Below are positions 12,528-23,362 of a stretch of DNA of 64,000 bases, piece by piece. The DNA comes from Sipunculus nudus. Taxonomy: Eukaryota; Annelida; Sipuncula; Golfingiida; Sipunculidae. The stretch is from positions 38,419,340 through 38,483,339 of the forward strand of contig CM049322.1 in assembly GCA_026874595.1 (NCBI GenBank). The letters are read 5' to 3'. The translations under genes were made by a program, and so were the position numbers. Under the pieces are notes generated by a model. It was given only the letters and a program-made list of their open reading frames with translations, ran no database searches and was not told where the DNA came from. The stretch's first letter is position 1. Every line of letters begins with the position of its first letter.

Positions 12528-14121
12528 TGTTACGGAACCTAATATAAACAGATCACGTATGTGTGATGAACACAAATTCTATAACTGAGGAAAAAAATCT
12601 GATTCTGTAACACTAGGCAGCGTGAAATGTCTAGGGGAATGAATAAAGAAGTCAGTGTTTTTTTTTTTTGTTAACAAATAACTATATATAATTTGTTCTT
12701 AAAACAATCCTAACATTACAATACATTAAATCAATACAATTATACAGTAAAACAGCGGTACAGCAACAAGTCAATACAATCACATAAAAAATAATGTGTG
12801 CAGTACCTGGATACCAACACCATCACATCCTTTAAATGTAAACTCTCGGAGAATGACAGTCAGTTGAGATTTTTTGCAACAACCCAGAAAGTAAACTGAA
12901 GTCAAAATGCATAAAATCCAGGAGAAAGTCTTTGAAAATCTATAAATGCCTTATTCGTCGGCTAAGGTCCTGACACACGCTTCTGCGTCCGCTTGAATCC
13001 GCTCTGCTGTTCTCTCTCTGCTTCTAAAAAAAACAGCCCCTTTATATACCTTCACATCCCAAGCCGAGATTTTTCCACTTGTCGAACAGTCTATAAGATT
13101 TTGCATAACACGCGTTTCAGGAATTCTCTAGAAAACAGCGCTGTGCCTCTACTAGTGGTGGGCCGATCATCGAGTTTTTTCGAAAGTCAGTCGGTTTGCT
13201 GCCACTTTCAAGCGCTCGATTACCAAAGGAAACTATGGATTACATCATACTCATGATTTTTTTTCCCAGAATATCTTTATGTTATAGGCAAAAATTATTC
13301 TTCCATTTTTAACAACATTCCGCACTTCATATGATGAGTCTGTGCAGAATTAGCGGAGAGTTTTCTAACGAGATCTTCATCGCAAAATATGGGCGATACG
13401 GCGTTAAAATGCTCCATAATTCTCCAGGTCTATGCCAATTTTGCGAGATTTTCTTAGAAATAATCTCTTCAACTGATGCCACGTGCCACTGCCACATGAG
13501 TAATTATATTTTTAGCTTTCAATTACTTTTTAAAAATTTTTACCAAAAATTATATGGGCCTGTAATTTTTCTGGCGGGTCTGTGAAATCATGTTGGAAGT
13601 CGTCATAATTGTTATCAAATGAAAGTCCTTGCTGGTGGTGAAGTTAAGATGATAGGCGGGAGTAATCTTTAGGGCCAGCAAGTATATGTCCTGGACTGTG
13701 GTTTATTTCTTGATTATTATAATTAATTAAAATGAAACTTTGAATTGCATATCTTCGAAATAATAGGAAATATAAAAAAAAGGCAAAAACTTCTTTTCAT
13801 ATGGTAGAATTACTAAGACAAACGACTGGGTAAACAGAGTACAGTTTCACAGATAATTGCATATTTCTTTTTTATTTGTCTGAACCGATTAATAATCGAT
13901 CATCGATCGGTTTACCCAAACCGATGATCGATTATGAAAAAGGAACCGACTCCCACCCCTAGCCTCTACACACCATGGTGTACACGTGATCTCGCCCCAA
14001 GCCAGCATAACAACAAGAGTTCAACCAGTACGGATTAAACATAGAATGTAATACGCGGCCAGACACGAGTGCCACAACAGGAGTTACGCCCGTGTCACAT
14101 AATAAAAAGAGCACCTGTAAC

Positions 14122-14122
<1 letters not shown>
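12528..14122 (+). mobile_element. LTR-type element, copy 1, interrupted by a hAT-type insertion
   Basis: It starts TGTTACGGAACC at 12,528 and ends CACCTGTAAC at 14,121, so the ends are inverted (TGTTAC / GTAAC-A or T), as in LTRs. A TATA-like tttatata lies near 13,041 and AATAAA at 14,101, near the right end. Without the 809-bp insert and its 8-bp duplication the LTR is about 777 bp, close to copy 3 (804 bp). Flanks are TA-rich on both sides, so a TATAT-type target duplication is possible but not provable next to the microsatellite. No gag-pol or second LTR is seen, so it reads as a solo LTR. Orientation is inferred from the TATA/AATAAA order. Confidence 0.75.
13153..13961. mobile_element. 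hAT-type non-autonomous element (809 bp) nested in the LTR
   Basis: The left end is TAGTGGTGGGCCGATCATCG and the right end, read inward on the other strand, is TAGGGGTGGGAGTCGG. Both fit short hAT-like termini. It is flanked by an exact 8-bp duplication GCCTCTAC (13,145-13,152 and 13,962-13,969), the length typical of the hAT superfamily. The LTR copy at 57,474-57,500 has the unoccupied site (gcgctgtgtctctacac) with a single copy of this word. Near the right end the sequence folds into an AAACCGAT/ATCGGTTT hairpin (about 13,893-13,928). No transposase is seen inside, so it is a MITE-like derivative. Confidence 0.85.

Positions 14123-14166
<44 letters not shown>
14122..14166. repeat. Compound (TA)n(TG)n microsatellite
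   Basis: About 9 TA followed by about 14 TG units directly at the right edge of LTR copy 1. Confidence 0.95.
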
Positions 14167-14168
<2 letters not shown>

Positions 14169-14996
14169 ACAGTTTGTTCATCAATGTATAAAACCGATCA
14201 CTGATTTCAGATTTTTCTGTCTAATGGCTTAATCAGCCCATTCCATGGTTTCCTTTACAAGATCAAAATGAGCTTTGCCATATGTAAATCTAGTTAGGAT
14301 TCTGTTGGTGTATCAGCTTGCATGGTCGTGAGTTCTAATGAAAATCTTAAACACGCGAAGTAGTAAAACTACGAACCTTTTTTTTTTTTTTGCAATTCTT
14401 TTCTGTATTATGAAACCACTCTTTTAAACTGCGGTTTTCGTGGGCTCCAATAAATGTTTTATTCATTGTTCATTGAAACGCAATACGACACGTCCGGCAT
14501 TTACAGAACTAATGGACTTTTTCTTCCTATCATGATAATTTGATATCTTTTCCATTTTTTCTCTCATTTTATTTCAGACATTACTTTATATCGTGTTTTG
14601 TCCCTTCTCTTCGTTATGTCGTTTAGTTGTAACTAGCTGCAGTTATATATTCAGCTTTTTATATATAAATAATAAAGCCTTGAGTTTTGTCGCGAAGACA
14701 CATTCAACCCTAGCGAGCTCCATACACTGCAAAATGTATTCCTTTTTCGTCCATTAGCCGTGTGAAATGGATGGTATTTGTGGTTTAGAAACTTAAAGAA
14801 ATACTGACTGAAAGGCATGATTTTTTTTGTCATTGCCTGATATTCCTGATATGTAATATAGAGAGTTTATATCTTAGGTAACACCTGGTCTTAATTAGGG
14901 CCAGGTATCAGATGATTTGCTCAAGTATATTGTATTATTATTACGGTACAGCTAATGGGTTTCGCAATATCTCATATGACATCTGAAGAAAAGCAG

Positions 14997-15000
<4 letters not shown>
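14167..15000. other. Unassigned AT-rich DNA
   Basis: I see no gene or recognisable element here, only short poly-T tracts. Confidence 0.5.

Positions 15001-15040
<40 letters not shown>
15001..15040. repeat. (TA)n(TG)n microsatellite
   Basis: About 16 TA followed by 4 TG units, ending just before the tRNA-like head of a SINE. Confidence 0.95.
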
Positions 15041-15047
15041 TTGTTGG

Positions 15048-15400
15048 AGTAGACCTTGAGAGTGGTGATGTAATGGATAGGGCGCTGGATATTTGTGACC
15101 GCAATGTTGTGGGTTCGCGTCCCGTTCTGACCGTCGTGTGAGCTAATTAACTCTTAGGCAAAGTTTTTACCACTAGGGTGCGCTCTCTCCACCCAGGAGT
15201 GAATTGGTACTTGTCATTGGAGGAAGGCAAATGTAGAACGAATAACTTTCTAGTGCCTGATATGGCTGCTTGGGTTGTATGCTCCACGGGGAGCCGAATG
15301 AACAGGCCTGAAATACCAGGAAGGCAAAGTGTAGTCGAATGAGACTGACATCGTGATATCAGACTGTAAACCCCTACCTTTATGTTAAACATAATAAGTT
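15048..15400 (+). mobile_element. tRNA-derived SINE, family B, copy 1
   Basis: The head has an A-box-like GGTGATGTAATGGATAGGGC and a B-box GGGTTCGCGTCCC about 40 bp later, as in RNA polymerase III promoters of tRNA-derived SINEs. The body (tttttaccactagggtgcgctct, the cacccaggagtgaattgg block, a ggctgcttgggttgtatgctcc block) recurs in copies at 38,620 and 48,340. It is not a functional tRNA: there is no cloverleaf that I could close. The right boundary is approximate. Confidence 0.6.
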
Positions 15401-15969
15401 TGACCAAAAATCATATTCTGATACCATATGCCATGTCAGTTTTAAATAACCATGTTGTTAGCTTTGAAAAAAAATAAAATGAGGATTGTAAAAAAATGTT
15501 ATCAATTTTTACTGTTTTTGCAACACATATGTTTGACGAAACAAAATGCATACAGCGCAAATATATATAATATTGAATCAGTTAAACCTATTTATATCTT
15601 TTTTATTGTTAAATTTATTATATTTTGTGTCATCTAGTGTATAAACATTATTATCCAACAATATCCTGATATTATGACCTAGTGTCCTGATTAAAATATT
15701 TCCGCAACAGTGCTTTTGAGAAGCAATTATTTTTATATGCCATTCACTAAAATAGTTGTTTTAGACAAACAGAATCACAGTTGACTTTTGTTTGATCTTT
15801 TTGTTTCGATTTTCTCCTCTTTTCGGCAATCATCCACAGAAATTATATCCATCATTGCAGACAAAGTGAAACCCTAACTTTCCTGAGATTTACAAGTTTC
15901 TGATGGGAATTTTTTAATGCCGTGAGTTATGACGTATTCGATAGGTGACATTCTTTTTAACCCGCGTTT

Positions 15970-16225
15970 TATATTCCCCCCACGGTAAAACAAAAAACTT
16001 CATTTGCGAAGTATAAAGTTTCTTAAAAAAATCACTTTTTTTGTTACTTGGATTATCTTACAATCAATCATTCACGCAAAAAGTTCCTCAACTGCAAAAG
16101 AAACGTCCATGTTCCATGTCAACACGTTACTGTCGGGGCAAGCTCAATCCGTTACTGTCAGAGCAAGCTCAATCCGTCTAAGATCGACATTTCTTTTTGT
16201 CTTTTTTTTTTTGCTTTCAAATTAG
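15970..16225. repeat. Diverged repeat, copy 1 (pairs with 17,465-17,725)
   Basis: Shared ordered blocks with the second copy: ATTC-C-CCACA/G...AAAACTT-ATTTG, CTTRCAATMAATCAYTCACGCAA, CATGT-CC-TGTCA and CTTTCAAATTA. Copy 1 also contains an internal 27-bp tandem duplication (gttactgtcggggcaagctcaatcc, about 16,127-16,180). Confidence 0.6.
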
Positions 16226-16640
16226 CTAATTATTCTGATCCTGGTTCTTAGCATATGATAAACCTCTTTGTAAATGCATTTTTTAACGTGATATATGGTT
16301 CAGCCGCTTCGTTGCAAGGGTGATTGGTCCCTCACAATTGTACGAAAGTAATGCGAACAAATTAAGATCCGTAGCCTGTTAATTCATTATTGTGAAAAGG
16401 CCATGCATCTTATCAATCCAAAAGTTGTTTCAAATTTATATTTGACCCCATAATTTGTACATTTTTTTTAACTTGGTATAATGATCTCTCTGATGGTAAC
16501 ATATGTAACATTAAAAAATTGTTTTGTTTAAAGGCACGATTCTTTCAGCACCCAGTAATAGAAAGCAACATTTAGTAAACTTATATTAAACTACATTACA
16601 GTATCCCAAAAAAATTGTTTTGTCTCCAACGTATGTCTGT

Positions 16641-16690
16641 CTCGTTGAACAAATGGGCCATGATGCTCAGGTGAATTTAACATACCGCCG
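16641..16690 (+). mobile_element. Short fragment resembling the pearl-like left terminus
   Basis: gaacaaatgggccatgatgctcaggtgaat resembles caacaagtggcccatgggccgtgacgctcagctgaat at 23,369, the left end of the tandem-core element. No core or right end follows. Confidence 0.4.
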
Positions 16691-17464
16691 ATGAATGCAT
16701 GTCCATAATGTATTTTGGATTGATTTAGATATAGGGTTTAGACAAAAAATATACCTTATTTATAGACGGTATACAGAATACCCCACGTTATCTCAACTTC
16801 AATTGCTCTCCATTTATGTACTTTATATTTAAGCATATTTTACAAATATCTTATTATATCACGACCCGGTGCAAGCACCTCCGGGAGTCTGTATCGAGTC
16901 TTGATGGCACACCGAACTTTCCTAAAGCATTTTGGCTCATTTTGAACTTGCCATCAATCGGTGTATTTTCCTGATATATTAGGAAATTATAAATTTCACA
17001 TGTTAATCCACAAAAGTACATGCTTATCCATCCCTGTTCTGCGAGTTAAGTATTCTAGACGAGGCGATCAGTTAATTGATGTATGCATGTACGTTGATTG
17101 CAACTTTTCACAAGTTATCGCAAACGTGCATCCATATTTTCCTAAATATAAAATCAGTGCAAAAATGCATTCGAATACGGGTGTCCATACAAATTAACAT
17201 ATAATAAATGGAAGTTCTTTTCGTGGCCACAAAATATTAGCAGTCAGCGACTACCAGTCTGGATGATTGAAAAATCTCCGCTCACTGCAATGATCCAGTT
17301 TTTGATAGCTCTGTTACCATAACGTTTATCCTCAATAAGTTTATGATTTGAGTGGTATGATTAACTAAGTATCGGATTATATGGTCTCATGTATACACTA
17401 CATTTAATTAGGCCTGCAGCTAGTAATAATTAGCGGCATATGTAAAATACGGCACTTTTTAAAA

Positions 17465-17725
17465 CATGTTTTTATTCTCCCACACAAAACTAAAAACTTA
17501 ATTTGAGGATTATTAAATTTCTCGAAGAGTACTCGTTCTTGGTCACTCGTACTGTCTTGCAATAAATCACTCACGCAAGGAAAAAAAAAAAAAAACTCAT
17601 CACTTGCAGAAAATAGATACATGTACCCTGTCATACATCACTTTCAGAGAAATTTCAACCTACCAATCCTGACAAAGATATAGTTCTTTCGGTACTGGTT
17701 TTTCATCGCTTTCAAATTAATATAT
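17465..17725. repeat. Diverged repeat, copy 2 (pairs with 15,970-16,225)
   Basis: Same block order and orientation as copy 1, about 1.5 kb downstream. It contains a poly-A tract (17,579-17,596) that copy 1 lacks. Confidence 0.6.
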
Positions 17726-17802
17726 AAAAAGTGTCCTCGAATCATCGTGCTCACATTCCATACAAAAAAAAAAAATCTCTGAAGATGTTCTAAGGAACTA
17801 TA

Positions 17803-17890
17803 TACAGTGGAACCTCTGAATTACGGACACTAACGGGACCGAGTATTTTGCCCGCAAAATAAAAGTGCCCTTTTTAGTCTGGACCTTTTT
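17803..17890 (+). mobile_element. pogo/Tigger-like terminus fragment
   Basis: ATACAGTGGAACCTCTGAATTACGGACAC has the TA-CAGTnGAnCCTC...CGGAC pattern seen in pogo-like Tc1/mariner elements. No partner inverted end was found nearby, so this is a single-ended fragment. Confidence 0.4.
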
Positions 17891-18311
17891 ACTCTCAGTC
17901 CCTTAAGGGCCTACACTGAATGGCTCAAAACAAAGAAAATAACACATTCTTATATATATATATATAATAAGCAATTAATTATTTTCTAGCAATTCCTGTA
18001 TATAAGTCCCACGGGCATCCGAATTCAAAGCAGTTAAACAAAACTCACACTGTGTAGTTGTCAGTTGTTCATTTTACGATTTTCCCTCATCATTTTTTGC
18101 CTTTAAATGCCATCAAACTTTTTTGGTTCGTGATATCAAGACTCTCAGTATGCATTTAAATTAATCGTCAAAAGCCTACATTTTTGCCCAGTTCGTTTCG
18201 GAGGGGCAAGCATGTCTGTATTATAATTTTAACATATAAGAACACATTATTCATGTAATGGTCTCCGTTATCTGTGATTAAGTCTCTTTTCTCGGTCGAT
18301 TGGTAATTTTA

Positions 18312-18750
18312 CATCAACTCAAGTCCATTCCAGACGGACTCCAAGACCGAGTTCTTAAGCTACGTGTCCAATTTCGCCTTTTTAAGTTATTTAAGCCCGA
18401 GTCTGAGAATACAAATATCATTATCAGGAGAAATTCAAAATGGAAATTGAGATAGTCATACCTATTCTTATGTAACTTATGTTTTTCAATTGAATGTTTC
18501 ATTACATTAAACTCCTGATGCAAAGCTCAAAGTTTGACATAACAGTCCGTGTAATAGTCTGTTGATATTTCACACATGCATATCAGTGTCTATAATATGG
18601 ATTAGAAATGTTTTTTTTTATAGGTTGGACTCTATATGGAGTCGTTTTGGTTCTATGGAGTCCTTGTCTCTAAATCAGAGAATAAGTTCGACATCCAACC
18701 CCAGTCCGAGATTTGAAAGTGGACCAAAGTCCGGACTCATACATCACTGG
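18312..18750. repeat. GAGTCC-word dispersed repeat, copy 1
   Basis: It begins with caagtccattcc/ggactccaagaccgag, ends with ccagtccgag/ggaccaaagtccggactc, and has a middle containing tcctgatgcaaagct and ctgttgatat. Copy 2 (47,630-48,030) has the same arrangement. Likely a non-autonomous element with GAGTCC-rich termini; class unassigned. Confidence 0.5.
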
Positions 18751-18772
18751 CATGTTCACATTCCGAAAGCGA

Positions 18773-18773
<1 letters not shown>

Positions 18774-18837
<64 letters not shown>

Positions 18838-18842
18838 TATAT
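18774..18842. repeat. (TA)n microsatellite
   Basis: About 30 TA units with one interruption. Confidence 0.95.
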
Positions 18843-19327
18843 TTGAGGTGCTTGTCGACACAAATCCAAAAATAAGAAAAAATATATCAGATTTATTGGA
18901 AAACATTAATTATCATATATGTATGGTTACATAAAATATATTTTATATGTTAGGTTACGTATAATATATTCTATTTGTAAGGTTATATATAACACTTAAC
19001 TTTCGCTTCACACCTCATTCATTTGATTGACCCCTGAGAGCTTAATGAATGTGTCAGACGACAATTTATATCAATGATCCTATAACCATGGGAACAGTTT
19101 AACAGTTAATGTTAAAAAGGGTCAAAGTAGATCAAAACCATTATATCGCCTCCTTTCAGCAGTACGAACAAATCTTGAATACTGTACCTTTCATAAAAGA
19201 TATCATAAAACCATCAAATATTCTCAGGAATCGCCCTGTTCGCCTAGGAAACGACCTCCCGGGCAACTTATTAAACTCACTGAAAGCTGCTAACAAGTTT
19301 GTACTCCACTTCGAAGGTATTTACTGA

Positions 19328-19575
19328 CTCCGCCTGGAGGGAATGCGTTCATCCCCGTTCGCATGTTTGTTCACATAACGACTTACACAATCATTAAATG
19401 AATCTCATAAACTTTTCAGGGCATTTCAGGAATGGGCCAATAAAGAATCAATTAGATTTTGGTGTTGATCCGGCACAAGATCCGGATTCAGGAACGTCAT
19501 CAATCAAGGGTTGGGGAGCATCCCATAATATGGACCCCCACACGGCGGAGGCTTGCATTCATTAGAGTGCAGATT
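19328..19575. repeat. Dispersed repeat with GATCCGGATTC motif, copy 1
   Basis: Ordered blocks shared with 27,327-27,545: AATGCGTTCATCC, GTTCACA, CAGGGCATTTC-GG, CCAATAAAGAATCAATTAGATTTTGG (abridged), GATCCGGATTCA-GG-ACRTC. It ends with GGCGGAGGCTTGCATTC. From general knowledge, a closely similar GATCCGGAT...GGCGGAGGTATGCGCTC repeat is very widespread in animal genomes. No coding capacity. Confidence 0.55.
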
Positions 19576-20550
19576 TGTAGTTTATAACTGTTAAAACTCA
19601 CAATATATTTTCTTAATGGTTCTATTTCACTTTAAAAGTGTGTTATAAACATTTTTTAGCGTTTTCCTTACCATTCAAAGATATATATTCATTATAGGTT
19701 TCAAATGTTTTTTCACCTTTCCTTTTTAATTTTTCCCTGAAACAATCTGTGCGACTGATAAGGGTTTCCGCATTGGCTATAGTGATATAATATTAGAGCA
19801 AACCAGTAAGCTGCCGTGCATAAGAGTTGAATATAGTTAAAATGAAGAAACCAAACATGACGCGCAATAGACGCACAGGGAGCAGAAGTGAAGCATTTTT
19901 TTCGCAATTTCTCAAGCAAAAGTCCACGTATTTTGTCTCGAACGATCGAACCATATTTCTTTGTTTCCATAGTTCGTGGAAAAATATTTTGTGGTTTGCC
20001 TTAGTGACCATAAGTTCATCATAGTTTTACAATGTTTTATACCACAGTTATTGCTGCATGCATAGGAATCTGGTCTTTACTGCTGAATTCAACAGCCCTG
20101 CTACTGTTTTAGGCATTTGGTACTGGATGAAGCCCGAACTAAACTGGAGCTGTTAAAGGATTTATGATTTAATACAGGTTTGGTTTTACTTTGCACCGAG
20201 TTTTAGTATTGATAGCTGAACTGAATGGAAGGAACTTCCATAAGTGAAAGTTGTTAACATTTGTCACATTTCAGGCAAAAGGAACATACAAATGATTCAC
20301 TATGAGGGTATAAAATATATGGATGTTTTGTGGAAGGTGACACCAGACATCTGAGCTTCGCAGTTGTTCTTTGGTTAGACAATGTGGCTACATTGATGTC
20401 TGTATCCTTTGATAACGGATAACTTAAAAATGTCGAAACATTATCAATGTGATATGTCTACAATGCATTTACTTAGATGATATATGTGGGATATCACCTG
20501 AATGAAAACAATCACTGAAGTATGAGGATTTTGTGTTTCAGAATGTCAAA

Positions 20551-20935
20551 GGACTGATCTGACCGAAATTTCGACAGATTTACAAAAACCATCGTTAGCT
20601 AAAGGAAAAGTATATTCATCTATCGTGTTAGAAATTGGAAGGGACTGATTTGCCTATTATTAAGATAGATAAAAATGCACCAACTTTTTCTTTTTTTAAT
20701 AAATGTTTCAATATATCGAGCTAAGAGTGGCAGCGGACTGATTTCTCCCAGATATTAAATTGAAAAGAAAAAAACTCTCCACCGCTTTTCTAATGGAAAA
20801 GGTACATTTATCAATCGAGTTACGAATTGCAGGGGACTCATATATATTTAAATATATATAGATAAAAGCACTCCAACTATTTTCTAATGAGAAATACTAT
20901 ATTTATAAATCAACCAAAGTTAAAGAAAGGTGGAT
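20551..20935. repeat. Diverged tandem repeat, about 91-99 bp, four units
   Basis: The word GGACTGAT (or GGACTCAT) occurs at 20,551, 20,642, 20,735 and 20,834, each followed by similar A-rich text with CTCCAAC/CACCAAC and TTTTCTAATGnnAAA. Decayed, and not linked to a known element. Confidence 0.55.
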
Positions 20936-21559
20936 AGCGAGACAGACCAATTTCCACATTAAATTCCACAAAGTAAATAGAACAATATAGGTCACAGTGA
21001 CCTATTTTTTTTATTTCAACAGAAACTCTACAAGAACCTCACATTTTATAAAACTCCGTGTGTTCGACCTCTATTATGTTGGTCCAGATGGACAAGAGTG
21101 AGAAAGGAGGATAAAGTCCCACCTTTATAGTTCAGATAACTTTCAGCCAGTTGAGCTTAAGTAGAACCCTAATTTTCTGTATCTTTTATCCGAAAATTCT
21201 TTTTTACGATATTTGAATTTAGTAACCAAAATTTACCTCTATTAATCGAAAGTAGAATACGACATTCAGAATATATGTTTATCCAAAAGTAACGAAGACG
21301 AAACACCGTAAAGTCATTAGGTATAAACGCTGGTCTTACACGCCACATGTATATACAATGTTGAATGTTGCTTATTTTCTTTTTTAAATATATTACAATA
21401 ATAGTAAATGTTTTGCTGCTTTTTAAGTAAAAATAATATTTAGAAAAAAAAATTCTGACAGGATTAACTAGCAAATTGGAACCTGGATAGGCTGGGGTCT
21501 ACTTGTGTTAATAGTATACTTTAAAAAAAGTGGTGTACCTCGCATGTATGTAATCTCAA

Positions 21560-21625
21560 ATATCCGAACACATTTTATATCCATTCGGATATTCGGATAT
21601 TCGAGGATCGACTGTAATAACAATT
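21560..21625 (-). mobile_element. pogo/Tigger-like terminus fragment
   Basis: On the minus strand TTACAGTCGATCCTCGAATATCCGAAT, with the same TACAGTnGAnCCTC pattern as 17,803 and 44,100. It includes the internal repeat ATTCGGATATTCGGATATTCG. Confidence 0.4.
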
Positions 21626-22465
21626 TGACATTTATGCGTTTTATCTATCATCAATAGGAGAAATCTAAAAGTTAATAATATCTACATACATCTTTATAGT
21701 AATCACCTGGACTTGGTTTTAAGCGCGGAAAATGGCATAGAAACCCAAAAGATTAGTGACCAACCCATAACGTCACTAAACAGTTTGATTACATATTATG
21801 TTATGTATAATAGAGTATACGTATGTATGTATATTTTCTTTACTTATTTTAGCCTTTCCCGCATAACATGCATTAGCACGAAATACACAGGTCAAACATC
21901 GAAAATCGTGCCACGTGTCCAGGCATTCAGCTAATGGTTAATTAATTATGCACGAATATGTCCCGTAGCACGTCATGGAGATTTTCCAACAACCAGCTTA
22001 AGTGGTCTCACCGGCACACAAATTGTGTAGTCAAAGGATTTGAATCCATTATGGGAGTAAATACAGTTTCCACTTCCGCTTAGGTGGACGGTTCACAGTT
22101 TAACAGGCACAGTGGGGTCACATCTGGACAACCGACCAATAATGAATTACTGATATTGGATTCCGGCGCGCGTCATTTGTTTCGCGGATACATATAATGA
22201 CGCATGTCAATTTCAGATATACAATACTCGCGGGGAATCACCATTGAAACTGGCACCTTACAAATATTCCCAAATGTAATTACCGGCGTAGTATTAATAG
22301 GTAGACTGGCAGATTATCTGAGCTGAATCAAGGTGTATTCGGAATTGTAAAATGGCGATCACAACAGATGAAATACATTCTTCTGTGGTATAGGGTCACA
22401 AATTTATGATTCAACGCCCGGAGATTCAGGTGTTAAATCTTAAATGAGATGCGTTAAAAATGTTG

Positions 22466-22760
22466 CCAATGGCCCCCCATCCAAGGTTAGTAATCTACGT
22501 GCATGACATCAAGGCTGTTCCCCACAGCCATGTATCACTCACAAACGTGTGCGCCTTTAGTGAGTTCCACGGTGTTATGAGTCAGTAACAAGGATGGGTA
22601 ATCATGTATGACCCGCAGGTGCGGTAGTTATGGTAGCTGATGTTAAGAATCATGCACTACCGCCCTATTACGAACACCGGCAGGTGCGGAGGTTTCTGGG
22701 CCTGATGATAAGGATCGTGTTTTACCGACCTGTTAAGATGTCCAAAACGGGATTGTAGAT
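22466..22760 (+). mobile_element. tRNA-derived SINE, family A, 5'-truncated
   Basis: It carries the family body: aaggctgttccccacagcc-tgtatcactcac, a gcg-c-tt...ggttcc region, cccgcaggtgcggtag, gggcctg and the taccg-cctgttaa tail. The tRNA-like head is missing. The cgcaggtgcgg...ttaagaatcrtg piece is present twice in tandem (22,613-22,670 and 22,676-22,735). Confidence 0.55.
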
Positions 22761-23362
22761 GTTCATAGAGGTTCAGAGTAGTAATCATGGAAAAGGAGTA
22801 GGCATTGAGAGATATAGCGGGGGCGGATCCCGAAAGATTATGTTTCTTTGGCGGAGGCATGCGTTCTATTTACTGCAGTCTAGTTACCAATGATCAGTGA
22901 TTATATCCCGGATTTGCTTTGAGGACAAAGCTGAGTGCATAAAAAATCCGATGAGATAAAATCTGATTTACCTACGACGTAAGTACTTATAAGAAACTGA
23001 ACTAATTCCTTATTTAATGATCTTTCATCATGGATTATTAATCATTTTGACGAAAAATGAAAGTGCATAAAAATGGGTATAAGAGGAAAGATATCACATT
23101 CCGAAAAACAGTACTATTGTATTTATCTAGCAGATTATGGAACATGAAACATTTGTAATTAAATCCGCCTGCAGCATAAATGTTACAGCATAAATCTGAT
23201 TACCAAACTCCTTTCGGGCATTAATTTTAATTTAATCATGACATTCCTATATTCAATTATTTCATTGATGAAATTCATTAAATGCAGCATTAAAACTGCG
23301 CTACGAGAGATTAACTTGTACCACACGCCTTCGTGTAAACCTCACTATGTAATTATAGCTGC

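Noticed and set aside
12993-13256. Open frame of 87 codons
   Set aside because: It crosses the junction between the LTR and the hAT insertion, so it cannot be an ancestral gene.
15060-15130. tRNA gene
   Set aside because: A- and B-box-like sequences are present, but the acceptor and anticodon stems do not close, and the same sequence recurs as a SINE body.
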